A DNA stretch of 64,000 bases, taken from the NCBI GenBank assembly GCA_902491575.1, contig CABUID010000008.1, positions 1-64,000 of the forward strand, written 5' to 3'. The position numbers were made by a program, and so were the translations under genes. Under the pieces are notes generated by a model. That model made no database searches, was not told the DNA's origin, and saw nothing but the letters and a program-made list of their open reading frames with translations. Position 1 is the stretch's first letter. Each line of letters begins with the position of its first letter. Below are positions 16,604 through 24,763 of the stretch, piece by piece. The DNA comes from an uncultured Bacillota bacterium (lineage in GTDB: Bacteria; Bacillota_I; Bacilli_A; RFN20; CAG-631).

Positions 16604-19132
16604 ATGAAAGCAAAAACTTATAATCGTTATTTTTTACGATCTTTAAAAAAAGATTTAAGTAAGATTCTTTCAATCGTAGCCATTGTTGCATTAGGTGTTG
16701 GTTTTTTGATTGGTTTATTGTCTTGTACTCCAAATTTATATAAAAGTGTTAATTCTTATCTGAAAGATGTTTCTTATCAAGATATTATTTTAAAAAGCAA
16801 TGTTGGTTTTGATACCAAAACCATCGAATATCTTCAAGAAAATATAGAGGATATCGAAACAATCAATCGTAAAACGGAAGTAGAGGATACTCTTTTTACA
16901 GAAAACACGTCAATTTACACTCATATTGTTTACCAATCTATAGAAAATAATTTATCATTGGTAGAAGGAAGAATGCCTAGTGCAAAAAATGAATGTGTTA
17001 TTTTAACTAGTAATCCTAATTTAATCGATCATTTAAACGAAATTTTCTTTTATAAAGAAGAAAAGAAAGTGACCTATCAAATCGTAGGGAAAGTAAAAGA
17101 TCCGACCTATATTAGCAAAGAAGAAATTTACTCTCAAATAAATAATAAGAAAATTCAAATGATTATATATTTAAATAATGAATTTGATAATGATTATGTA
17201 TCGATAGACAAGATTACCGATATTAGTATTGGCTTTAAATCACTAAAAAATTTAAATGTTTTTTCTGATACGTATAAGAAAAATATACAAAATAAAACTT
17301 CAGCGATTGAAGATATTCTTCAAAAAAATAATTTATCCAATTTAAATTACTATTATGTATTGGAAACAAATGTGCAAAATGAATTGATTTTACAATTAAA
17401 AGATTTAGGATATGAAGAAAAAATAATAGATGAATTACTAGAGACTGAAGCTATTAAAAACCAAATACAAGAAGTGGTTCAAAAACAATATGAAGAAACC
17501 ATCAACACTATACTGCCTCAGATCTTTATCATCACACATGATGAAATTGCTGCTTTAATAACTTTTAAAAGTAATGCTGAAAAAGTGAATTTAATTTCAA
17601 CCATTTTTCCTGTATTTTTCTTTGCTATTGCAATGCTCGTCAGTCTTTCTTCTTTTAGTAGAATTGTCTTTAAAGATAAACTTGAAATTGCTGTATTAAG
17701 AGCTAATGGTTACCCACATTCTAAAATTTATCAAAAATATATGTTGATTGGTCTTTTTTCGGTCCTTTTGGGTTGTATTTTAGGGACGATTGGAGGTATA
17801 TTTTTATTACCATGTATCATTTATCAAATTTATGAAACCATGTATGCATTACCTTCTATCCAGTTTACATTCCAATATTTTTATATCATTAGCATTTCTG
17901 TATTGATGATGGGTCTTATTTTATTGGTTATTTATATGGTTGTTCATCGATATATTCAAAAAAACATTTCAAATCTTTTAGTGGATAATGATATTAAAAA
18001 TGGAAAAAAGATATTATTAGAAAAAATACCTTTTATTTGGAAGCATTTAAAATTTAAAACGAAATCAATGTTTCGAAATGTATTTCGTTTTAAAAGGAAT
18101 TTTATCATGATGCTTCTTGGGGTAGGAGGATGTAGTGCAATCTTATTAACAGGCTTTGGGCTCAATGATTCATTAAATGTGCTTACAACTAATCAATTTG
18201 AGGATATTTTTCAATATAATCTGATTATACAAACAGAAGAAAGTAATCTATATGATTTAGAAAAACAAGAAAATATTATTTATATTACCAATGGTAAAGT
18301 CAATCAAAATAGTGAATATAGCGTTTATTTTATTGCCGCCTCACAGCAATTAAACGAATTGATAACTTTTAAAGATAGTAAAAAAAATAAAGTTGTAAAC
18401 TTTACCGATTCATCTTGTTTTATCACTCAACAAATTGCAGATAAACTTCATCTTCAAGAAAATGATAAAATCACCTATACCTTCAATCAACGAAATTATG
18501 AGTTCAAAATTGATAAAATTGTTGAAAACTATGTTGGAAATTATCTTTATGTAGGAAATCATCTAATTCAGAAAGATGAATTTACTGCTTACCAAGCTAT
18601 TATGGCATATAAAGATTTTAATCATATAAATGAAGAGGATTGGTTTACTTCTTTATTAGAAAACCATTCCATTAAAAATATTATTTATACGAATCAAAAT
18701 TTAAAGACTTATGACTCATTAATTAATAATTTAAAAGGGATTGTTGCACTTTTAATATTTATTTCCGGTTTATTAGCGATTATTGTCATTTATAATCTTG
18801 TAGATATCAATATGAGTGAAAGAATTAAAGAAATGGCGACATTAAGAGTGATAGGTTATAAGAAAAAGGAAGTAATAATGTATATTTTCCGTGAGATTTT
18901 CTTTATGAGTTTATTTGGCTTTTTACTGGGGATATCTTTTGGATTACTTTTACACCGATTTATTATTCATTCCATCGCTTCACCAGGTTTAACTTTTGGC
19001 ATTTATATTCAACCATTAAGTTATTTGTATACAGGGTTACTAACTGTTTTATTTTCCTTAATTGTCGTACTTATTTTTTCTCCAAAAATTATCAAAATCA
19101 ATATGAGTGAAGCTTTAAAAGCACCAGAATAA
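16604..19132 (+). CDS. FtsX-like permease of a MacB-type ABC system
   Basis: 842 residues from ATG 16604 (a GTG start three codons earlier lies inside the previous stop region). Architecture: one N-terminal transmembrane segment (about 18-40), a large extracytoplasmic domain (about 45-330), three segments (about 335-460), a second TM-extracytoplasmic unit, and three C-terminal segments with the FtsX pattern (MSERIKEMATLRVIGYKKKE). The duplicated FtsX layout matches large permeases that work with a single ATPase, as encoded upstream. A rho-independent terminator follows the stop by 4 bases. Substrate unknown. Confidence 0.88.
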   Translation: MKAKTYNRYFLRSLKKDLSKILSIVAIVALGVGFLIGLLSCTPNLYKSVNSYLKDVSYQDIILKSNVGFDTKTIEYLQENIEDIETINRKTEVEDTLFTENTSIYTHIVYQSIENNLSLVEGRMPSAKNECVILTSNPNLIDHLNEIFFYKEEKKVTYQIVGKVKDPTYISKEEIYSQINNKKIQMIIYLNNEFDNDYVSIDKITDISIGFKSLKNLNVFSDTYKKNIQNKTSAIEDILQKNNLSNLNYYYVLETNVQNELILQLKDLGYEEKIIDELLETEAIKNQIQEVVQKQYEETINTILPQIFIITHDEIAALITFKSNAEKVNLISTIFPVFFFAIAMLVSLSSFSRIVFKDKLEIAVLRANGYPHSKIYQKYMLIGLFSVLLGCILGTIGGIFLLPCIIYQIYETMYALPSIQFTFQYFYIISISVLMMGLILLVIYMVVHRYIQKNISNLLVDNDIKNGKKILLEKIPFIWKHLKFKTKSMFRNVFRFKRNFIMMLLGVGGCSAILLTGFGLNDSLNVLTTNQFEDIFQYNLIIQTEESNLYDLEKQENIIYITNGKVNQNSEYSVYFIAASQQLNELITFKDSKKNKVVNFTDSSCFITQQIADKLHLQENDKITYTFNQRNYEFKIDKIVENYVGNYLYVGNHLIQKDEFTAYQAIMAYKDFNHINEEDWFTSLLENHSIKNIIYTNQNLKTYDSLINNLKGIVALLIFISGLLAIIVIYNLVDINMSERIKEMATLRVIGYKKKEVIMYIFREIFFMSLFGFLLGISFGLLLHRFIIHSIASPGLTFGIYIQPLSYLYTGLLTVLFSLIVVLIFSPKIIKINMSEALKAPE

Positions 19133-19135
19133 AGA

Positions 19136-19167
19136 AAAGCAAATGCAAAAAAGTATTTGCTTTTTTT
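19136..19167 (+). terminator. Rho-independent terminator of the ABC/FtsX operon
   Basis: A perfect 9-bp stem AAAGCAAAT/ATTTGCTTT with a 10-base loop is followed by seven or more Ts, directly after the permease stop. Confidence 0.85.
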
Positions 19168-19170
19168 GTA

Positions 19171-19270
19171 TTGACTTTTTGAGGGGATAGCATATAATAT
19201 AAATGGTTAGTTATAACTAACATAAAATTTTATGTCATTCTAACCAAAAAAATTGTTAGACAAATCTAAC
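19171..19270 (+). promoter_or_regulatory. feo promoter with multiple palindromes
   Basis: TTGACT (19171) and TATAAT (19193) are 16 bases apart. Downstream lie a perfect 16-bp palindrome GTTAGTTATAACTAAC (19206-19221), an adjoining perfect palindrome ACATAAAATTTTATGT (19220-19235), CTAACC (19240) which can pair with GGTTAG (19205), and GTTAGA-CAAA-TCTAAC (19255-19270) next to the ribosome binding site. GTTAG/CTAAC arms recall DtxR/IdeR-type iron boxes. The last pair could also form an RNA hairpin near the start. Confidence 0.7.
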
Positions 19271-19288
19271 GATGAGGAGGGTAAATAT

Positions 19289-19501
19289 ATGCCATTAGTG
19301 ATTGCTCCAGTAAATTGTGAATTAAGAATTATTAAAGTTCTAGCAGATGAAAAAGTAAAAAAACATCTTGAAAGTTTAGGAATTGTTATCAATGAAAAAA
19401 TAACCTTACTTTCTAAAACTAGTGGAAGTGTCATATGTGTTATAAAGGATGGACGTTTGGCACTGGATCGAAATATTGCCACCAAAATTCTAGTAGCGTA
19501 A
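19289..19501 (+). CDS. feoA: FeoA-family protein 1
   Basis: 70 residues from ATG 19289 with GAGGAGGG 8 bases upstream. It is a single SH3-like FeoA domain (APVNCELRIIKVLADEKVKK, LESLGIVINEKITLLS, SGSVICVIKDGRLALDRNIA). FeoA proteins bind the cytosolic part of the FeoB ferrous iron transporter and modulate it. First gene of feoA-feoA-feoB-HMA; two tandem FeoA proteins are common in Bacillota and Mollicutes relatives. Confidence 0.9.
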   Translation: MPLVIAPVNCELRIIKVLADEKVKKHLESLGIVINEKITLLSKTSGSVICVIKDGRLALDRNIATKILVA

Positions 19502-19518
19502 AAGAAAGGAAGGATAAT

Positions 19519-19758
19519 ATGCTAAAAAAACTAGATGAATTTAAAATAGGCGAGACTGGCCTAATCAAAACGGTAAGTGGGGAAGGAAAGATTCGCCGTA
19601 GGCTGTTTGATATGGGAGTAACTCCAGGAGCAAAAGTAATGCTAAGGAAAAAAGCTCCATTGGGTGACCCACTTGAAATTGTAATACGTGACTATGAGTT
19701 AACATTAAGAAAAAATGAAGCAAGTTTAGTTACACTTGAAGTGGTAAAGGAGGGATAG
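19519..19758 (+). CDS. feoA: FeoA-family protein 2
   Basis: 79 residues from ATG 19519, preferred over a longer frame that overlaps the first feoA. The domain reads IGETGLIKTVSGEGKIRRRL, FDMGVTPGAKVMLRKKAPLG, DPLEIVIRDYELTLRKNEA, a textbook FeoA SH3 fold. It ends 2 bases before feoB and is surely co-transcribed with it. The two FeoA proteins differ clearly from each other, so they may bind FeoB as distinct subunits. Confidence 0.92.
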   Translation: MLKKLDEFKIGETGLIKTVSGEGKIRRRLFDMGVTPGAKVMLRKKAPLGDPLEIVIRDYELTLRKNEASLVTLEVVKEG

Positions 19759-19760
19759 CC

Positions 19761-22025
19761 ATGAAAAATTTTGCATTGGCAGGAAATCCTAATTGTGGAA
19801 AAACAACTTTATTTAATTCTTTAACAGGTTCTACAGCACATGTTGGTAACTGGCCAGGAGTGACGGTAGATAAAAAAGAGGGCACTTATAAAAAATGTAA
19901 AGAACCTATTCGTATTATCGATCTTCCAGGGATTTATTCTTTATCCCCTTATACGCCAGAAGAAGTCATTTCAAGAAATTATATTTTAGATGAAAAACCC
20001 GATTGTATCATCAATATCATTGATGCTACAAATCTAGAAAGAAATCTTTACTTAACGACGCAACTTTTGGAGATTGATGTTCCTGTTGTCATCGCTTTAA
20101 ATATGATGGACGAAGTCACTAAAAATGGTGATGTCATCAATGCGAAAGAATTACAAGATAAGATGGGCGTCCCTGTTGTGGAAATTAGTGCATTAAAAAA
20201 TGACCATATTGATGAATTAATGAAAATAGCTTATCAAGAATCTAAATTAATTCGAACGGGTAAAACAGTTTTAGAAGGTGGGCCTTTATCTCATTTAATC
20301 ACGGATGTAAAAATTGCCTTTAAAGGAAAAGATATAGAAAATCCTTTGTTTCATGCTATTAAACTGGTGGAAAAAGATGAATTAGAATGTAAATCTCATC
20401 CTGATTTATTATCCATGGTAGATGATTTTAAAGGGACATTTAAAGATGATACTTTTGGTGATGATTTTGAAGCTCTTGTTGCAGATAGCCGATATAAGTA
20501 CATTTCAAAAAATTATTCTAATGCATTAAAAAGAAATATTTCAAAAGAAAAAAAGCAATTGACCAAATCTGATAAAATAGATAAAGTTTTGACAAATCGT
20601 TGGGCAGGGATTCCTATCTTCTTAGTTATATTATTTTTAATATTCCATCTCACTTTTTCAGAAAACTTTTTGTATTTAGGAGGATTATTTGAAGGAGTTT
20701 CTCCAAGTTTTGAAGGAAGCATGTTTGAAGGTCTATTTTGGACCGATGCAGGCATCAATTCTCCTGGCGTTATTTTATTCAATTTTCTTGACTGCTTGAC
20801 ATCTGCTTTCAGTAATGTTGTTGCAGGATGGTTAGAAAGTTCTCCAGAATGGGTTGGCGGTTTAATTGTCGATGGTGTATTAGGTGGATTATTTGCCGTT
20901 TTATCTTTCTTACCACAAATACTCTGCTTATTCTTATTTTTCTCGATATTAGAAGATTCTGGATATATGGCAAGAGTTGCATTTATTTTAGATCGTGTGT
21001 TTCGAAGATTTGGACTTTCAGGAAGAGCTTTTATGCCGATGATTATGGGCTTTGGATGTTCAGTTCCTGCCATGATTAATACAAGAACATTATCCGACGA
21101 AAACGAAAGAACCGCAACCGTTAGAGTCATACCATTTTTCTCATGTGGTGCGAAGTTACCTATCTTAACAGCTATTGCTGGAGGAATTGTTCAAGTATTT
21201 CAAGTGGGAAATGCCGATGTCATAACTTATTCGATGTATCTTTTAGGTATGATAACGGCTATTGTCGCTGTTCTTTTCATGAGAAATACGACTATGCGTG
21301 GTGAAGTCCCTCCATTTATTATGGAACTTCCTGCTTATCATGCGCCACAATTTAAATCTTTAATGATTCATTTATGGGATAAAACAAAACATTTCGTTAA
21401 AAAAGCTTTCACCATTATTTTAGCTTCAACAATTATTATTTGGTTAATATCACACTTTACATGGACATTTACATTCCTTGCAGATGAAGAAATTGATCAA
21501 TCGATTTTAGCCAGTATTGGAAAAATATTACAACCGATTTTTACTCCTTTAGGATTTGGTTCGCAATTATCTACTTTTGGATGGGTATTTGTTGTTGCCG
21601 CTATTACTGGTTTAATTGCAAAAGAAAATGTTATCGCTACATTTGGTGCTTTAGCAGCTTGTATTGCCGGTGCTGTCGTCGATATTGAAGCGGATGGTGG
21701 AGATGTTTTGGCAGCCACAACCATGATTGTCGGTACAGGCATTACCATTCCTGCTTTAATTTCATTTATTGCTTTTAATATGACGACAATCCCATGTTTT
21801 GCAGCAGTGGCTACAGCAAAAGCTGAACTTTCAAGTAAAAAACGTTTTTGGTCGACAATTGGCTTTTGGCTATTCACTTCCTATATCGTATCTGCTGCTA
21901 TTTATGTAATTGGCTCATGGTGGTGGACATCCTTCATTTTTGTTGCATTGGTTGCACTCGTTATTATGGCTATTTATTTTTACAATAAAAATAAAGATGA
22001 AAGAATCGTTAGACAATCCAGTTAA
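19761..22025 (+). CDS. feoB: Ferrous iron transporter FeoB
   Basis: 754 residues. The N-terminal GTPase has G1 GNPNCGKT (8-15), the NWPGVTVDKKEG switch, DLPG (54-57) and NMMD (114-117), then a helical spacer with the basic patch ISKEKKQLTKSDK. The membrane part holds the two gate motifs (MGFGCSVPAMINTRTL and PFFSCGAKLPILTA) and about ten segments. It imports Fe(II) across the cytoplasmic membrane with GTP-dependent gating. Preceded by two feoA genes and followed by a heavy-metal-associated protein. Confidence 0.96.
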   Translation: MKNFALAGNPNCGKTTLFNSLTGSTAHVGNWPGVTVDKKEGTYKKCKEPIRIIDLPGIYSLSPYTPEEVISRNYILDEKPDCIINIIDATNLERNLYLTTQLLEIDVPVVIALNMMDEVTKNGDVINAKELQDKMGVPVVEISALKNDHIDELMKIAYQESKLIRTGKTVLEGGPLSHLITDVKIAFKGKDIENPLFHAIKLVEKDELECKSHPDLLSMVDDFKGTFKDDTFGDDFEALVADSRYKYISKNYSNALKRNISKEKKQLTKSDKIDKVLTNRWAGIPIFLVILFLIFHLTFSENFLYLGGLFEGVSPSFEGSMFEGLFWTDAGINSPGVILFNFLDCLTSAFSNVVAGWLESSPEWVGGLIVDGVLGGLFAVLSFLPQILCLFLFFSILEDSGYMARVAFILDRVFRRFGLSGRAFMPMIMGFGCSVPAMINTRTLSDENERTATVRVIPFFSCGAKLPILTAIAGGIVQVFQVGNADVITYSMYLLGMITAIVAVLFMRNTTMRGEVPPFIMELPAYHAPQFKSLMIHLWDKTKHFVKKAFTIILASTIIIWLISHFTWTFTFLADEEIDQSILASIGKILQPIFTPLGFGSQLSTFGWVFVVAAITGLIAKENVIATFGALAACIAGAVVDIEADGGDVLAATTMIVGTGITIPALISFIAFNMTTIPCFAAVATAKAELSSKKRFWSTIGFWLFTSYIVSAAIYVIGSWWWTSFIFVALVALVIMAIYFYNKNKDERIVRQSS

Positions 22026-22026
22026 A

Positions 22027-22284
22027 ATGAAAAAAATCACATTAAAAATAGAGGGAATGAAGTGTGGTATGTGTGAAGCACATATCAATGATATAATTCG
22101 AAAAAACTTTAAAATTAAAAAAGTTATTTCTTCTTGTGTAAAAAATGAAACCATTATTTTTTCAAATGATGTTATGGATGAAGAAACTTTAAAAAATGTT
22201 ATCACTTTAACAGGTTACAAAATACTTTCAATCCATACTGAAGAATATGAAAAAAAAGGAATTCTTGCTATTTTTAAAAAATAA
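22027..22284 (+). CDS. HMA-domain metal-binding protein (feo operon)
   Basis: 85 residues from ATG 22027, one base after the feoB stop, so translation is coupled. The HMA fold has MKCGMC at 13-18 (CxxC type, GMKCGMCEAHINDIIRK) and a C-terminal extension EYEKKGILAIFKK. HMA proteins carry soft metals such as copper or zinc. Its position suggests a cytosolic metal-handling accessory to FeoB, but an iron role is not proven. A strong terminator follows. Confidence 0.85.
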   Translation: MKKITLKIEGMKCGMCEAHINDIIRKNFKIKKVISSCVKNETIIFSNDVMDEETLKNVITLTGYKILSIHTEEYEKKGILAIFKK

Positions 22285-22291
22285 CTTTAAC

Positions 22292-22325
22292 AAAAAACAT
22301 TTCTTATTGAAATGTTTTTTTAACT
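22292..22325 (+). terminator. Terminator of the feo operon
   Basis: A 12-bp perfect stem (AAAAAACATTTC/GAAATGTTTTTT) with a 5-base loop and T-run. Confidence 0.9.
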
Positions 22326-22379
22326 CAATAACTCATTTTTTTAATCATTTTCATTAATTTTATCATTAAGAAAAAGAAC

Positions 22380-22411
22380 TTAATAATTATTTAATAAAAA
22401 TTATGTATAAT
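22380..22411 (+). promoter_or_regulatory. Promoter of the two-component operon with 11-bp spaced repeats
   Basis: TTAAT at 22380 and 22391, exactly 11 bases apart, precede an extended -10 (TG-TATAAT, TATAAT at 22406). Looser TTAA motifs lie further upstream. The layout matches direct-repeat boxes of OmpR/PhoB-family regulators and suggests autoregulation. Confidence 0.55.
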
Positions 22412-22470
22412 AATTTAAAATGAAAGGAGCAAAAAACTACCCATAAAGTAGTTCATTAAAAGTGATTATT

Positions 22471-23145
22471 ATGCTACAAGTCATTATTGTTGAAGATGAT
22501 GTTAAATTAAATAATCTTATTAAAATTATTTTAGAACGTCATCAGTATTTAGTGGATTCTGCTTATAACCCTAAAGAAGCTTTAAAAAAAATGGAAAGTA
22601 AAAGCTATGATATTATTATATCTGACATCATGATGCCTGAAATGGATGGTTTTGAATTTGTTAATATAGTTAGGGCAACCAACAAAGAGATTCCAATACT
22701 TTTTATTTCTGCCAAAGAAGAATTTGAAGATAAAAAATTAAGTTTTGAAATGGGAGTGGATGATTATATGGTCAAGCCAATCGACATTAACGAACTTGTT
22801 TTAAGAGTAAAAGCATTATTAAAAAGAGCTAAAATTAATATGGCCCATCAATTACAAATTGGTAATACATTATTAGACCATGATTCTTTGACTGTAACGA
22901 CCAATTCTACAGTGATAGAATTGCCTTTAAAAGAATTTAAAATCCTATTTAAACTACTTTCTTATCCTAATAAAATTTTTACTAGAAGTCAAATTATGAA
23001 TGATTGTTGGGGAATGTATAGTGAATCTTTAGATCGAACCATTGATGTGCATATCACTCATTTACGTGAAAAGTTTATTGGGAATACAGATTTTTCGATT
23101 GTAACTGTTCGCGGACTTGGTTATAAGGCGGTAATTAATTCATGA
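22471..23145 (+). CDS. OmpR/PhoB-family response regulator
   Basis: 224 residues from ATG 22471 (a GTG three codons earlier is an alternative; neither has a strong ribosome binding site, and a small hairpin AACTAC/GTAGTT lies just upstream). The receiver domain has acidic residues VEDD (7-10), phosphoacceptor D52 in ISDIMMPEMDG and VKPI. The C-terminal winged helix has LPLKEFKILFKLLSYPNKIF, DRTIDVHITHLREKF and VRGLGYKA. The stop overlaps the kinase start (ATGA). It controls transcription in response to the membrane kinase. Confidence 0.93.
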   Translation: MLQVIIVEDDVKLNNLIKIILERHQYLVDSAYNPKEALKKMESKSYDIIISDIMMPEMDGFEFVNIVRATNKEIPILFISAKEEFEDKKLSFEMGVDDYMVKPIDINELVLRVKALLKRAKINMAHQLQIGNTLLDHDSLTVTTNSTVIELPLKEFKILFKLLSYPNKIFTRSQIMNDCWGMYSESLDRTIDVHITHLREKFIGNTDFSIVTVRGLGYKAVINS

Positions 23146-24212
23146 ATTCAGCAAATAAAGAAAAGAAAAAATTCATAGGACGCATGCTCTTTCAAATGAT
23201 AATGATTGTTTTGATTGTTCTTTTTGTATCCTATATTTGTCTTTATATTTTATTAAAGATTATGGTACTATCTGGCAATATTGTTATCAAAGCTCCAGAA
23301 AAACCTATTCATCCAATATCCGCTAATTTCATTTTAATTTTTATTGCTTTTGTAAGTACGGTTATTGGTTTAATCATTTCGATTTATTTGAGTCGAAGAT
23401 TTTTAAAGCCTATAGAAGAATTAAAAAAAACGACCGAAAAAGTAGCGAATGGTGATTTCGATATTAAAATTAAAAAGATCCCCTTAAATGAAATGGGAGA
23501 ATTAGTTGAAAATTTCAATATCATGGTCAGCGAATTAAAGAAAAATGAAACATTAAAAAGTGATTTTATTTCCAATGTTTCTCATGAATTTAAAACGCCA
23601 CTATCTTCCATCCAAGGTTATGCAACGCTCCTTCAAGACGATACATTATGTGAAGAGGATAGAAACAAATATATTAACTATGTTATACAGTCAACTACCA
23701 AATTGACAACTTTGGTTAACAATATTTTAAAAATCACTAAAATTGATAATCAAAAAATATCCATTGATAATAAACCTTATCAATTGGACGAACAAATCCG
23801 TGAAAGTGTTTTGTTTTTTGAAAAAGAATGGAATGAAAAAAATTTAGAATTAGATATTGATTTAGATAAAGTTGTCATTACTGCGGATGAAGTTTTACTT
23901 TCTAATGTTTGGAATAATCTAATAAGTAATGCGATTAAGTATTCTCATCCAAATGGTAAAATACGCATTCGCCTTGAAAAAAAAGAAAATCAAGTAGAGG
24001 TAAAAATCAAAGATAATGGTATAGGCATTGCTGAAGAGTCACTTCCTTATATCTTTGATAAATTCTATCAAGCAGATAAATCTCATTCTGGAGAAGGAAA
24101 TGGGCTTGGATTATCTTTAAGTAAAAAAATTGTTCTTCTTTCAAAAGGCAATATATCGGTAACAAGTAAATTGAATGAAGGCAGTGAATTTACTGTTATT
24201 TTACCTTTATAA
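23142..24212 (+). CDS. Membrane sensor histidine kinase
   Basis: 356 residues: two transmembrane segments (about 14-45 and 60-85) with only a short outside loop, a HAMP linker (SRRFLKPIEELKKTTEKVAN), a HisKA dimerisation helix with H148 in SHEFKTPL, N box NLISNAIKYS, G1 DNGIGI, F box and G2 GEGNGLGLSLS. It lacks a large sensor domain, so it may sense the membrane or an accessory protein. Partner of the regulator encoded upstream. Confidence 0.94.
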   Translation: MNSANKEKKKFIGRMLFQMIMIVLIVLFVSYICLYILLKIMVLSGNIVIKAPEKPIHPISANFILIFIAFVSTVIGLIISIYLSRRFLKPIEELKKTTEKVANGDFDIKIKKIPLNEMGELVENFNIMVSELKKNETLKSDFISNVSHEFKTPLSSIQGYATLLQDDTLCEEDRNKYINYVIQSTTKLTTLVNNILKITKIDNQKISIDNKPYQLDEQIRESVLFFEKEWNEKNLELDIDLDKVVITADEVLLSNVWNNLISNAIKYSHPNGKIRIRLEKKENQVEVKIKDNGIGIAEESLPYIFDKFYQADKSHSGEGNGLGLSLSKKIVLLSKGNISVTSKLNEGSEFTVILPL

Positions 24213-24215
24213 AAC

Positions 24216-24269
24216 TTAATATTTATTTAACATTTTTTTAATATAGATTTAAAAAAAGACAATTATAAT
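24216..24269 (+). promoter_or_regulatory. Three 11-bp spaced repeats plus a -10 box after the kinase gene
   Basis: TTAAT (24216), TTAAC (24227) and TTAAT (24238) are spaced by exactly 11 bases, and TATAAT lies at 24264. This is the same design as upstream of the response regulator and similar to PhoP boxes. No protein-coding gene follows on this strand before ligA on the other strand. Confidence 0.55.
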
Positions 24270-24396
24270 AAAGTTGTAATATAGAAGTGGAAGAAATAAA
24301 TTTTCACCTTATATTATCAATTTAGATTTAAATTTATTTGAATAAATCCATGAAATCGAATATAAAGATATCAATAAAAATAAATCTAAAAAAAAA

Positions 24397-24437
24397 CTAG
24401 AAAGCATTTAAGACCAGTGAAGCATAAAACTTTCTAG
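24397..24437 (+). repeat. Inverted repeat/hairpin in gene-free stretch
   Basis: CTAGAAAG and CTTTCTAG (8 bp) flank a 25-base loop. There is no T-run directly after it, so it is not an obvious terminator. It lies within 24213-24761, where no gene is supported. Confidence 0.5.
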
Positions 24438-24569
24438 AATTGATTAACTGGATAGTTAAAAAATTTTTATCCAAATAGTATCTAAAATATAGGTGATATA
24501 ATAAATAAGGTTAGGTTTAATTTCTTCTTTCTTAAAACTTAACTTATATAAATCCTATTTCCCATAATT

Positions 24570-24729
24570 TGTTCCAAATATACATTGTGTAATTATTTAT
24601 TAAACTGTTCCCTTATTAACTTTGATGATTAACAAATCTTTGACTTTAAACTTTCCAATATAATATACTATTATCATAATTGTAAAAACCTATATTTTAG
24701 TTATTATAAATCCCCGTATATTTGGAACA
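24570..24729. repeat. 160-bp unit with 14-bp perfect terminal inverted repeats
   Basis: TGTTCCAAATATAC (24570-24583) and GTATATTTGGAACA (24716-24729) are exact reverse complements. The unit between them is non-coding and AT-rich. Size and ends are like a miniature inverted-repeat element, but no target-site duplication is evident. Confidence 0.5.
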
Positions 24730-24763
24730 CTTTCTAAATCAACTGTCTTTGACAGTTTTTTTT
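24638..24763 (+). ncRNA. Candidate short non-coding transcript
   Basis: A TTGACT (24638) with TATACT about 18 bases downstream is followed after about 75 bases by a hairpin AACTGTC-TTT-GACAGTT (24741-24757) and a run of Ts. The transcript would be about 85 nt with no reading frame, end against the ligA stop on the other strand, and include the right arm of the inverted repeat. The terminator could instead end transcripts from the promoter at 24264. No known RNA family is recognised. Confidence 0.4.

Noticed and set aside
20513..21130. 205-codon minus-strand frame within feoB
   Set aside because: It lies fully inside the certain feoB gene, has atypical composition and lacks a start signal.
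24741..24763. Terminator for ligA
   Set aside because: The T-run follows the hairpin on the plus strand only; read on the minus strand it has no T-run, so it does not suit ligA.
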